A stretch of DNA of 64,000 nt, taken from NCBI GenBank assembly GCA_038501785.1, contig JBAMJR010000140.1, positions 2,100,001 to 2,164,000 on the forward strand, read 5' to 3'. The stretch is from Myoxocephalus aenaeus (taxonomy: Eukaryota > Chordata > Actinopteri > Perciformes > Cottidae). Below the pieces are notes generated by a model. That model saw only the letters and a list, made by a program, of their open reading frames with translations. It ran no database searches and had not been told where the DNA came from. Positions 10,501 through 22,100 of this stretch are shown piece after piece. The position numbers and the translations under genes are program-made. The first letter of the stretch is position 1, and each line of letters starts with the position of its first letter.

Positions 10501-13500
10501 AAAGGTCATTCTTGTGATACTGCAGCTTCTTTCAAGAAAGATGATAGAATATCATTATTTGTTTTGCCATATGTGTGGATACAGTGTGGATACAAAGGTT
10601 CAGGCTGCTGGGTGGCCCACGTGTGATGGCTGGTCGATCGCTGGGAGGCGCCCTGTCAACGCCTGTGGTTGCGGGCTACCGACTGGAGCGCCGACAATCG
10701 CTTCGACACATTTCTTTTTGCCTTTCTTTTTAAGGCCACCAAAGTGTTAATGATCAACGGCCACATCTTCTGACTTCGTAGCGGATGTGGAGTGTAATTT
10801 CATTTAGGGCGCTTTGATGCTGAAGTCGAGTTTTGCAGCAGCAGCCGTCGGGGGGGGGGGGTCATGCCAGTAGCCCTTTAGACACGGATCAGTCAACGAG
10901 GCTGTAATCCGGGGCGGGTCACTCTCGGCGCGGTCACTTTCATTGAGCCCCCCCCTAAGCAGCCGCCCCGGTGGGGCCAGTGACAGAAGACGTCAGCGAG
11001 CCACTAATCCCTGTTTGGGTCTGCAAAACAAAGACAAAAGGCTCTCCCTCTCTCACTTACTCTTGTTATCCCTCTTACTGCATCTCTCTCTCTCTCAGCC
11101 GCTTAGCACACACACATCCTCACACACAGGTCCATATGGAGAGGCCCCCGGTTTGTTGCCATTGTCTTCCCAGGTTATCTCCTCTCTCAGCACCTGGTAG
11201 GGGAGGACGGATTAGCGCGCCTCCTCACCGCTTTAAGAATGCTCTCTAGTCTTCGACTCTCTCCCGACACACTTCCTGTTTTGTTCTCCTCCCGTCGCGG
11301 TCAAGCACCACATGTGGGGGGGGGCTGAACGAGGCTTATCCGCGAGGGCCGTCACACGCGGCGCCGCTCATCTCGACTCTGGCATGTGTCGAGGTGAACG
11401 GAGGCGGTGGCAGAGATGAACGGGCCCTGGGTTAAGCCACTTGACATTCTCACGCGCGCGGGGGCCAAACGTGGCCCTTTGTCATGTAGTTGTGCCAACA
11501 GTGGCACATTTAGACACGGTGAGAGTACGCTGGGTTTACTGATAAGGTGGCTCTGATAACGGCAAGACAAATTGTGATCTTTAGAGTTATGAGACTCTAT
11601 ATGACATTTTGTGAAGAATCTATTATGCAGAAGAAACTTTTCTTTAACAAGTTATTAACATTTTTGCTTGTGTCCATTATTAGTTTATTTATTTTTAAAA
11701 AGGTTATCTCAAAATCCATTCTCAACATTTTTAGCTTTAACATTTTATTGTTCTCATGCTAACGCTATTGTTCTATATACTGGCAATATAGAAGGATAGT
11801 GAAACAACAACACAAGTGCAAGAATGTGAGAAAGCATCAGCAGAAACCTTAAAAAAAACTTTTTCAATGTATTGCATTGTTTGGAATTGAATTGTTAGCT
11901 AAACTTGCACTCAAATCTTTGATTGGGCCTATTGTTTTACGACCTACTTTAAAAAAAAAAAAGTGTCTGTGCTCAAACAGCCACACTTTATTACTCCTTT
12001 CAACCTGACAATACCTGCTTACCTTTCAAAATAAAAGCCCTTGATGTAAAAAAGCTAAATGTACCACTGGTAACTCAATTTCAATCTGATCATTTCCCAA
12101 GAAGGAAACTCATTAAATAGTTTAGAGTAGCTTACAAATCTATTGGAAACTTTTAGCAAACAAGTTCGCATCGCAAATTAACATCTCTGCCGGTACGAAT
12201 AGTCCTGATGCAAAACATTTGCATTTTTATTGTTTGTGTCATTTATCCAGCGTGTAAAGGCCTTTCAGTCATAACTATGGTGTTTTTATCAGGCTTCAAC
12301 CCTGTCCAGGTGAGATCCTCTTCATTGTATCTGTGTTCATCAATTCAATGACTAACGTGTGGTGTTGATCACCGGTTATGTAAGCGTGACTAAGCCCACA
12401 CCAAGGACGCACAGATGCCGTTGTGTGATTCATTTGTTTTCCGATAAACAAACACTGAAGCCTTTGTGTTTGTGAGGTGAAGCCATCAAGGTCTGCAGAT
12501 AACCGTGTTTACTCCTCCGTATATGTGTGTACGTCCAATATAATATGAAGCCCCTGACGGCCTTGTGGGGTTCAAAACAAACGCTCTAAAGTTACAGCCG
12601 TCCTTCTTTAATCTACCCAGAAATCAGGGCCTTATTTCACAGAGTGCTATCTGGGCCGTGAATTGCGCCGAGGCGAAACAAAAATCAATAATTAGTTTAA
12701 TTGTGTTAGGCTAATGTGCCGGGGAAGCCATCTCAAGCTCACATCAGCCGGCCCGGCCGCCGCACGCAAGGCGGGCAAGATAACGGAGGACGGCTCTGTT
12801 ACACCTACGGGGCTAATTACCAGCGATTCATCAGACAGACGCTGCCGATGACAGTTAATTGATTTGTGAATTATTAATCGGGGGTGAAGTAAATCCGCCC
12901 GGCGATGCGATTGCGGCGTCACGCTACCTGCCCGACGACGAGAAGAGCCGCACGCTGCGGGGCATGATCACTGATTGCGTTGATACGGGGCACGAAAACA
13001 CACGGCTCACAAACGTTTCCCTCGTTTCCCTCGACAGGAAGTGACGCTGCTATCGCATGAATGTTCCCACTCGGCATCCCTCGAGCGAAGAAATCGCCTT
13101 TTTTTTGTTTTTGTTGCTGGCTGAGCTTTTCAGCGTCTGACAAAGCACCAAGTTAGTTCCCTATCTCTCTGACACTTAACGACAGGAAGCTGTGGGCACC
13201 ATGCAGAGTGCATTGTGGGAAAACACTACTCTGAGGCCCCTTGTCCCAGCACTTCTCTTCCTCACTATAGCTCCTCGGGGCGCCTTGAGAGAAAAGAGGA
13301 AGGAGAGGGAAGAGATTTAGGAGGTCGGCCTGCAGGGAAACAGGGTCGTGCCCGTATGCTTGGTTAAAGGTCGTACCGTTGTTGTGACCAGGTATGGGGG
13401 GATGGCGGCGTCGAGGGGCAGAGAGAGCACAAAGAGGTTAGGGGGTGACGGGGGACTGGAAATAATGAAGAGGAAAGCCTCGTTCACTTCCTTGGTTTAG

Positions 13501-16250
13501 CCTTTGGCCTATAATGAGGGCTCTTGACACCGGGGAGCACACTGATATGACACATTTGGCAACCTGGCAAATTGACCTGGGAGCCTGACTGTTTGATTGA
13601 CAGCGACTCCTCAGGGCGCCCTAGCCGCCCTAGCATGGAAGTGTGTGTGTGTGTGTGCGACTGTCCGAGAATGTGAAGGAGGGAGTCAGAAGGAAAGAGA
13701 GAAGAGTGAGAGAGTGAGAGAGAACGATGAGGGGTTGCTAGAGATGAAGAGGAGAAAGCCAGCCCTGGAAAAGGTCATTGTGTGCAGGACCCATTTAGAA
13801 CGGAGGTTCAAACATCAAAATGAACTGGACCCAAAGTGTTCACCTGACCGGATGATTCCATGTCGGAGTCACTGATGCATGTGAGGATGCTCCTGTGTCT
13901 CAATACGTAATGCACCTCTACCTAAACTCTCACTCTATACGCGATAATAGACGCCTTCAGTAATATTTTGGGGCCAGAATTCCACAGCGCTTTGCCACAA
14001 ATGTGTTTGGTTTTATTTTGCCTCTTTATTCTACTTGGTAAGATGTTTTCCACCTTACCTCAAGTTAATAAGTGTTCATTATTGATAGTAATCACGAAAA
14101 CCACTGAATAAGGATCAACATAGCTGTTTAACTGTTCGTCATAATTACTGGAATCAAGCTTTATTAAATGGTACCTTATTAAATAAACCATTCAATTTAA
14201 GTGGAACTAAAATGATGGTGTATTTATATCGCATTAAATGTTAATGCACGGTGAGATCTATTTGGTAGATTATCATATTTACTGATGTATATCTGATGCT
14301 TGCCATCATTCAATGATGTTTTAAATCAGAGAAGTATTTAACAAGTTCAACGTAGTAACCGTGTTTTATGGGAGACGTTTCTGTCCGATGCTAACATCTT
14401 CACGCAGCCACGGCGGGAGTACGGATGTTTCTCTTTTTATTTAACTTTTGAGAGAGGATTCGTTTTTCAAAAATGTTGAACTGAAGAGAGTGAAGAACAT
14501 GAGACGAGCTTCTTTTTTTTTGTGTGGACTGTACGACACCGTAGGTCCAAAGGGACCCTGGTGCTTGGAAACACTCCTGCTTTTTGTCCATCATATTGCT
14601 TTGGTCCTCTGGTTGTGATAATGCAACATCAACTTGGGCTGTCAGGTGTGTGACACATTGTCGACATTCAATATATTCTAAAAGAGCTGCAATGTGCTCA
14701 ATAAACATGAACTTTGGTTGATAGAATCATTTTAAACAGACCAAAATTGAATATGACAAAAATCGATTGCACCAACGCGAAGCAGACATTGTGACATCAC
14801 ATGTGCCCGTTCATAAATCTTCTCTCGTGTCCCGTCTCCTCTCTGTTCAGCATACATCAAACCCACAGCCCATAACTCCCGCTCATATCTCTGGAGATGA
14901 TGGGCTGCTGTTTGACTGCAGATGAGGAGGTAGAATGAGATCTCCGGCTCTCTCTTAACCTGGGGAGACATATATCACTCTGACCCAGGTGTAAACACTG
15001 ACTAACACTCTATTTATCTCACCAGCCACAGAGACCCTGACCTCGCTGCTACTCAGCTCATAAAATAGATTCCCAAACCTGGAGGGGAGACTTGTTCCTG
15101 ATGTGGTGCATTTAGATACCGTCACGACGCGGCGCGCTGAATGGATGAACAATGTTTCAGAGTAAAAAACATGGCTGAGTTCTTTAAAGATGGCAGCTAT
15201 AGGCAAGATACGGGGTTCACAATAATCCTGTTGAATAAATCACACCCTGACTCCTAAACATGGAGCGTAACAATTCAGACAGTACAAATTCCACCTATTT
15301 ACTCAACTAAATGACGCCCTTTTGTTATGTTCACTGGCTCAGCGCAGCAGGCGACACACCAGAACATGCAGATGTCATGCTCTCTGTCGGGTCGCACCTC
15401 TTAATTCCACGTTTCAAGGCATCAGCAAGGCGATTGGAGGAACTGTTGCCGTTTGTGGGTGAAATTCCTCATTTTTTTTGCAGCACAAACTGTTTCAAAG
15501 GTCAGAAAAGAAGCCTTTGGTCTATGATTCTGCGGAGCCAATTAAAAATGCTGGCAATTGGAATTCATGTTTGAGATGGGTGGCTCAATATTATGCGAGT
15601 GCCATGTATCTCCTTGTTATCTGCAAAACATTTCAAACAAAAGACATCATCAGGCACCAAAATGGTCCAAAATGTGAAGGGTACATTAGACTTGTGGAAG
15701 TCACAAGAGACAGATTAGGAAAAAAAAGCGTGTTCAGGCCGAGACATCCTCATTTTTAGTTCCTATTATTGGTTAAGATGTGATGCTTTAAGCCCAATGT
15801 GATGTTGGTTGGATGATGGAGGACGTTTTTGAGTAAAAACTGTGCCTCCTCAAAAAAATGCTTATTCTGTATAACTTATTCTGTTATGTTTTTGTTGTAT
15901 TGTTTGATATTTAGAATCACGTGCAAGCCAAGTGAAGTCTAAGTTATCTGCAAAATGAGATCAAAAACAACAACAACATTGTGGCTACTTTTGAAATGTT
16001 GTCGCTTTCATTAACCTCAGCTCATCAATCACGTTGACAGGCAGTCTAGACTTATAAACACAGATGTGTGAGATAATTAACTGCGTCTTCATCAATAAAT
16101 GATGCAACGTTGCGTGAGCCGTTGTGCAGAGGACTCAGTGAACCTGGAGGAAACGGAGTGGACACATGAAGGGCTCCTCCGCTGTGTGTGCTTGCTGTCA
16201 ACACACCGCAGGCACATGGCCACCTAATTAACATCTACGTCCTGTACAAG

Positions 16251-16270
16251 GTGTGTGTGTGTGTGTGTGT
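16251..16270. repeat. (GT)10 microsatellite
   Basis: A short pure GT tract. Confidence 0.97.
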
Positions 16271-17204
16271 TTCTACTCTCACACAGATAGTGTGGGGGGG
16301 AAAAAGGAAAGCAAACGCATTTGGCCAGAGGCATCAATCGCACTGCCGTGAAACAAACGAAGAATTGTCAGCAGTGGGGCCCCGGAGCAGGTTCAAAAGA
16401 AATAAGTAAATAAAAGAAGGATGCTCTCGCGTGGATGTGAGCAATAATGACACGGTGACAGCTCTAGTTTATATGGCTAATAACCGTGTCGCAGCATCGT
16501 GGAGCCCGCCTGGTGAATCATAGCCCCTGCAGACTCTATTGCTGCCATTTTTCCTGAAGTCTCCCCGAGGAACAGCTCCGTCCGCATGTCAGCCACATTC
16601 TTTCTGCAGGGATGAGGCTTGGTAGATATGCGGAGAGTTACGCCGCCGGCCGCCGCTTCCCACGTCTCCGATGGTTGTTTTAAGGACGGACTGATGGGAG
16701 TGATGAGAGCGAGGCGGAAGGGAGGTGGTGTTTAAGGAGCGTCTCTCTGGAGAAGAGGGGCTGAGTTATGGAGTGTGTTGGGGACTGGAAACATCTTGCA
16801 CCGCTCCGCTATGTCCGGATGAATGATGGGATGGGAGTCTACGGCGGTGGCCTCGGCGGGGAGGTGCGGGAGGGTTGAGGCGCTCCTCGCTGCAATCACT
16901 CTGGCTCTCTGGGAGGTGGAGGTCCGCTCGCCTGCCTGTGTTCTCTTCTTCTGGGTTAATCTTTGTCTTTTTGTCCACCTCGGTTTGGTTCCCTGCCTCT
17001 TTCTTCTTTTGCAATTTCCCTTTTTTTCCGATAAAAAAAAAAAAAAAAGAGCTCATTCATCGACTCTCTCTCTCTCTGTATATCTCTCCAGCTGTGTCTT
17101 CCCTGTGGTGTCTGCTCATCATTCTCCCTCGCTCTCGCTTCAATAGGTGCTTATCAAAAGTTAAATAAGGTAAAGTGTTCAGATAAAATATGAAAAAAAA
17201 CGCC

Positions 17205-17425
17205 CTTCCAGTGGAGAAAACATGATAATGTGCCCTCTAGGGTGCTTTTAAATGGAGGAAACATGATGTAGTGCCATCTAGGGTGCCCTTCCAGTAAAGA
17301 AAACGTGATGAATGGCCATTTAGGGTGCTTTAAAATGGAGAAAGCATGACAAAGAGCCATCTAGGGTGCTTTAAAATGGAGAACACATGACATCTAGGGT
17401 GCCCATCCAGTAGAGAATACGTGAA
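17205..17425. repeat. 41-bp minisatellite, block 1
   Basis: These are diverged units of the form CTAGGGTGCTTTAAAATGGA followed by GAAAACATGA-type sequence. Alternate units carry CCCTTCCAGTA or CCCATCCAGTA instead of the AAAATGG part, so there are at least two unit types. The block stops where a LINE-like tail begins. Confidence 0.85.
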
Positions 17426-17606
17426 TAGGGAAGGTAGCACCGTAGTAGCACTTAGAGGGCACTTACTGATAGCACTTTGTGGTTTAACTTTATTGAAGAA
17501 ATTGTACTTTCTTGATTCTTGTTGTTCTGAGTTTGTACTCATGGTTGAATTACACTTATTGTAAGTCGCTTTGGATAAAAGCGTCAGCTAAATGAGATGT
17601 TATGTG
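17426..17606 (+). mobile_element. LINE-like 3' tail (fish L2/CR1 type) inside the minisatellite
   Basis: It contains GCACTTACTGATAGCACTTT, TTGTTGTTCTGAGTTTGTAC and, at the 3' end, GTAAGTCGCTTTGGATAAAA then GCGTCAGCTAAATGA. I recognise this as the 3' end of an abundant fish non-LTR element and of SINEs that borrow it. There is no reverse transcriptase here, only the truncated 3' end. The subfamily is not assigned. Confidence 0.75.
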
Positions 17607-17850
17607 ATGAATGGCCCTCTAGGGTGCTTTAAAATGGAGAAAACATGACAAAGAGCCCTCTAGGGTGCTTTAAAATGGAGAAAACATGACAAAGAGCCCT
17701 CTAGGGTGCTTTAAAATGGAGAACCCATGATATATAGGGTGCCCATCCAGTAGAGAAAACTACATGAAGGTCACTCTATGGTGCCTTCAAGTGGAGAAAA
17801 TGTGATGAAGTGCCCTCCAAAAGGTGGCCCTTAAATTGAGATGACACGAT
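17607..17850. repeat. 41-bp minisatellite, block 2
   Basis: Successive units start at 17614, 17655 and 17696, exactly 41 bases apart and almost identical (GCCCTCTAGGGTGC, then TTTAAAATGGAGAAAACATG). Units become more diverged towards 17850. The motif is the same as in block 1, on the other side of the LINE-like tail. Confidence 0.88.
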
Positions 17851-18561
17851 GCGGTGTTAATTGATAAGCCCCGCCCACTACCAGCAAGCCAAAAGAGCAC
17901 ACTGCTCAACCGAACATGGATCAAGAATAATGTAAATACATGTAGCCAGCATTACAATAGTTCAGACAGACCACTGAACTCATCACTCTTTAGCTATTTG
18001 GCATCAGATGCTTCAGTCTCATGGCTCATTCATGGGCTGTTTGGTTCCCAGTAAGAGTACCTGTGGCATGCAAAACCAGTTCACCTTCTACTTTTACATC
18101 CCCCGCTTGCTTTAGTTGGCCATGTCCCTTCTTATACCTCCCTTTCTCTCGTCCCTCCATCGTCTCCAGCTCTCTCTGCCTGCGCGGGGGGGGCAAAGTG
18201 GCGATGACACAGCACGCCATCCCGATTACAAGGTTAAAAGACACAGACGGAGGAGCCACGCACACACACTGGCACCGCTGAAGTCACTCTCGCTAAAACA
18301 GAGACGACGTCTGTCAGACGCGGCCCTAATCCCGTTTATGATGTGTGCGCTGTCTGACGAGAGCGTGAGCGGGGCCACGAGCGCGCACAAACGCAGACGC
18401 AAATGATAAAAGACGTGCCGTGAACTGTTTCATTAGAAAAAAACAGACATTTTGTTTGTCTGTTTGTTTTGGCCACCTCCGGGCCAGCAGATCGAATGAG
18501 ACATGGGAGGTGGGTGTGTGATTACTGGGTAACTCTGCACAGCCCAGATAAGAAGTTCCCC

Positions 18562-18563
<2 letters not shown>

Positions 18564-18613
<50 letters not shown>
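18564..18613. repeat. (TG)25 microsatellite
   Basis: A pure TG tract of 50 bases. Confidence 0.99.
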
Positions 18614-18616
<3 letters not shown>

Positions 18617-18923
18617 CTCAGAGACACCAATGAGACCAACCCAAAACACCACTTTCTCTTTTCTCTTTCCCTGTCACCCTCCTCTTTTTCTTCATCTCCA
18701 TCCTTTTAACTAAGCTGATTAAAAGGCAACCAACCCGACCCCCCCCCCCACACACACACACACCCCCCGAACACCCTCACCCACTACCCAACCCGCGGCC
18801 CCTACGGCAGCGCGGGGGCCCTCGCGACTTTCCGCATGAATATTAAGTGCGGGATTTGTGTCGCGGGTTTGAAATTGGAAATCACAAGTTTGACTAATCA
18901 GCTTTGGAGGTTCCACATTCAGG

Positions 18924-18926
<3 letters not shown>

Positions 18927-19007
<81 letters not shown>
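18927..19007. repeat. long (TG)n microsatellite
   Basis: A pure tract of about 81 bases, one of the two longest in the window with 19099-19185, to which it is complementary. Confidence 0.99.
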
Positions 19008-19012
<5 letters not shown>

Positions 19013-19097
19013 CATCTCTTTCCTTGTCTCCACTGGCAACAGAGAGCCCCTACTCTCACACACTGCCTTTGCGGGGCCAAATACCCCCTCCCTAACA

Positions 19098-19098
<1 letters not shown>

Positions 19099-19185
<87 letters not shown>
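19099..19185. repeat. long (CA)n microsatellite
   Basis: A pure tract of about 87 bases, only 91 bases after an 81-base TG tract. The long reading frames seen here on both strands are translations of these tracts, not genes. Confidence 0.99.
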
Positions 19186-19188
<3 letters not shown>

Positions 19189-22100
19189 CAACCCTCCGCT
19201 GCATTCACTCCCACCCATCTCCCATTTAAAAAGGGACCCAGAAATAGCCCAAGAGGCTATTAGGAAAAATACAGCCAGAGGAGGAGGAAGCTGTAGGGGT
19301 TTACAGTCCAAAGCCATTCAAGGGTACACTCCAGCATCTCCCTCCCTCTCTCTTATTCTCCCTCTCTCCCCCTTGCCATCCATCCTTCTCCCCTGCTCTC
19401 TCTGCCGCTCTTTGTTCCGATGAATCGGGCTTTAGTGAACATGCTCATTATGGCTCCGGTAGCCGAGGCTCGTTCAGTTTCCCTGGCATGGGCGGAACAT
19501 GGGGAAGAAAGACGAGGCAGACGCAACAGGGAAAAGGGAGAACAACAATGCGACTAGATGTGGGGAACGAGAGAAGAGGGCATTAATGAAGCAGAAGACG
19601 AGAAGTGAACAACTGTAAGCTCTTCTCCACATCTTAATCGATGCAAAAAAACATGAATTTACCATCTCTTTTTTACTGGAGCTGTCGCAGTCTTTTCTAC
19701 ATTCTGGTCGCACTCCCAATACCTTTGTGCAGTAAGACATTTTATTTCCAGGAGACAAATGCATCCCACTTGTCTTAAATCACTTTTATAAATCACTTTT
19801 TGTTGGAGCTCGGCCCTGCGGAAAGTGCAAAGAGTTTCGTAAGAGGTGAAAGATGATGGAGAACATTCCGAGGAATTACTGATAACAGCAATGAAGTCAA
19901 GTTGTGTTCGTTTTGCAAACATGCAGAAGAACATACGTGGTTTTCATAGAGCGCTTCTTCCCGTGCCGAGAAACACGTTGATGAATGCGGTGGCACACAT
20001 GATAAGAAGTGGAATTTGTTGCAGACTGACATGAATATCGACCTGCCGTGATAAAGATGAAAGCGCCGCGGCCCATGACGAAATCTCTAACCTCTCCATC
20101 TCGCAGTTTATGATCTCACCAGACGGAGAGAATCCCTCCGCGGTGATATACGCTTTGACAATGTAGCACCTCGCGGTGTCCATGACTCAGGCTCTGCTGT
20201 GAAACAGATGTCTGCTGAGATTTACTGTGATTATGGAGACGCATCGTGAGACAACAGCCATAACAAGAGTTTATACATGATCCTCCAGCAGACAGCTCGT
20301 CTCGTCCCAGCAGGGGAAGATTCAGAATCGCGTGACAACACAAACCGCGGTAACAGTGGAGCTTGGAATGGTTATATTGTAGATCGTCAAACAGGCGTTT
20401 CTTTTCTTATCTACTAAACGGATCAATAAGAGATTAATAATTGAGACGCACTGATTTTAAAGTCATTGCACATATGAGCTTGTCAGAAGCAGGGATACAC
20501 TGACTTATAGTGGATCCTCTAATTCCCGGCATATTTCATTTTAACCTCCCTTGTTTCTTAAAAGCTCACATATTTCTAACTCCACCCACTTGCAAGCCTC
20601 CAGACAATAACCCTGCTGTCATTAGCGCTATTTTTGTCAGACTACAGGACGCTGCAGAGCAACAGATGGCACCACAAAGATGTGTGTACAGCCTGCAGTA
20701 CTCGTGTAGTACTAGTAGCAGTAGCAGTTATACTACTACTACTACAGATCAGTGGAGTGCCTCTTTAAAAAGGGCAGCTCAATATTAACTTTCTGGTTTT
20801 GGATCTTCCTTAAATTCAACAAGGAGACTTTTTAAAGCAACTTATTTACGACAATAGCAAAGCTTTGACGCCAGAAAAGTCACAGTGATGAAATGAACGA
20901 GTCAATTTCAATCGTGTGGAAGTTGTTTCTTTTATAATCTCACTGGCACCGACAGGGATGTATATAAAACAAGACATGTTTTAGATAAAGCGCTCAGACA
21001 TCAGGAATGTTAACCATAAGATATTCGTATGGAAGAAAAAGAACGTACAAAACCACTGTTTTCTCCCTTTAAATCATTGTGGGGAAGATGACGCATGTTT
21101 TTCTTTCATACACTTTGTAGTAACGTAGTTGGAGGGAGAGCCAGCGTTTCATTGCCAACGACTGCTCCACTATAACTCTTCAAATAAAGACTTTAAAATG
21201 TTCCTACTACAATAACTTCAAACTGACCATGTCTGGACCCCAGTGAGCACTCACTTGGTCTCGAGGTGTTGTTTTACAGCTGTCCCTGACCTCTGACCTC
21301 CCTGTGGAGGGGTGCAACCTAAATACCATAATTACACATGAGGCACGCATTTGAACGGGCATTACCTCAGTACACCAGGAACTAATTGTACGTCGTTGTT
21401 TTTGTTTTTTCTGCCACGGTCAGCTTCATCATCCGAGAACCGCTCTGTTTCCAGTCAGGACTCTTAAGCCCCACTATCAGGCGCTCTATTAAAGTCATCC
21501 TGCACAATCATCTCTCAGTCCGTTTGTGATGCATTATTAATAAATGACAGATGCTGACACGCGCCGGAGCGAGAGCCGGAACGGACGTCTGCTCCCGTAC
21601 GCGCACGCCGCGATACAAATACAATACTCCCGCCATAAACCGCTTTGAAATCAGAGGCTTTATCGCCGAGTCGGCCCTCACAGACACGCAATGGATGAAC
21701 CACAACTTCCGACAGAGGTCATAAAAGCAATGTGGATGTTAATTGACGTCCCCGACTATCACTAAAACATGGCCATTACCCCGGGTGAAAGCGACTGCAG
21801 GTCGGCCCGGCAGTGAGCCTTTAATGACGGCCATATAACTGCAGCATGGGGATTATTCTTTATGTTTAATCACGGCCGAGAAGACAAGTGTTTCTGGGAT
21901 GGCATCTCTCACCGGGGCGCTTACAGACCATCAGCGGTAGAGGCTGAGCAGCTAAGGGACGCTGGATCGATGAGTGTTTTTAAGTGGTAATAACCAACAA
22001 TAACACGGATATGTTACACTCTCCCAGGTATGAGCAGATACAATAAGTATCGGCATCTGATATCTGGAAGTTAAACATTGTTCCTCAATATGATATGTTC

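Noticed and set aside
17154..17542. Minus-strand frames with repeated HAFSILKHPKW-like peptides
   Set aside because: They are translations of the 41-bp minisatellite; 41 is not a multiple of 3 and the frame is not kept along the array.
17205..17850. Regularly spaced repeats considered as a CRISPR array
   Set aside because: The units are contiguous without unique spacers, and the genome is vertebrate.
18719..19423. Long open frames on both strands (161 and 195 residues)
   Set aside because: Most of each is (CV)n or (TH)n translated from CA/GT tracts, which contain no stop codon in any frame; the flanks show no domain.
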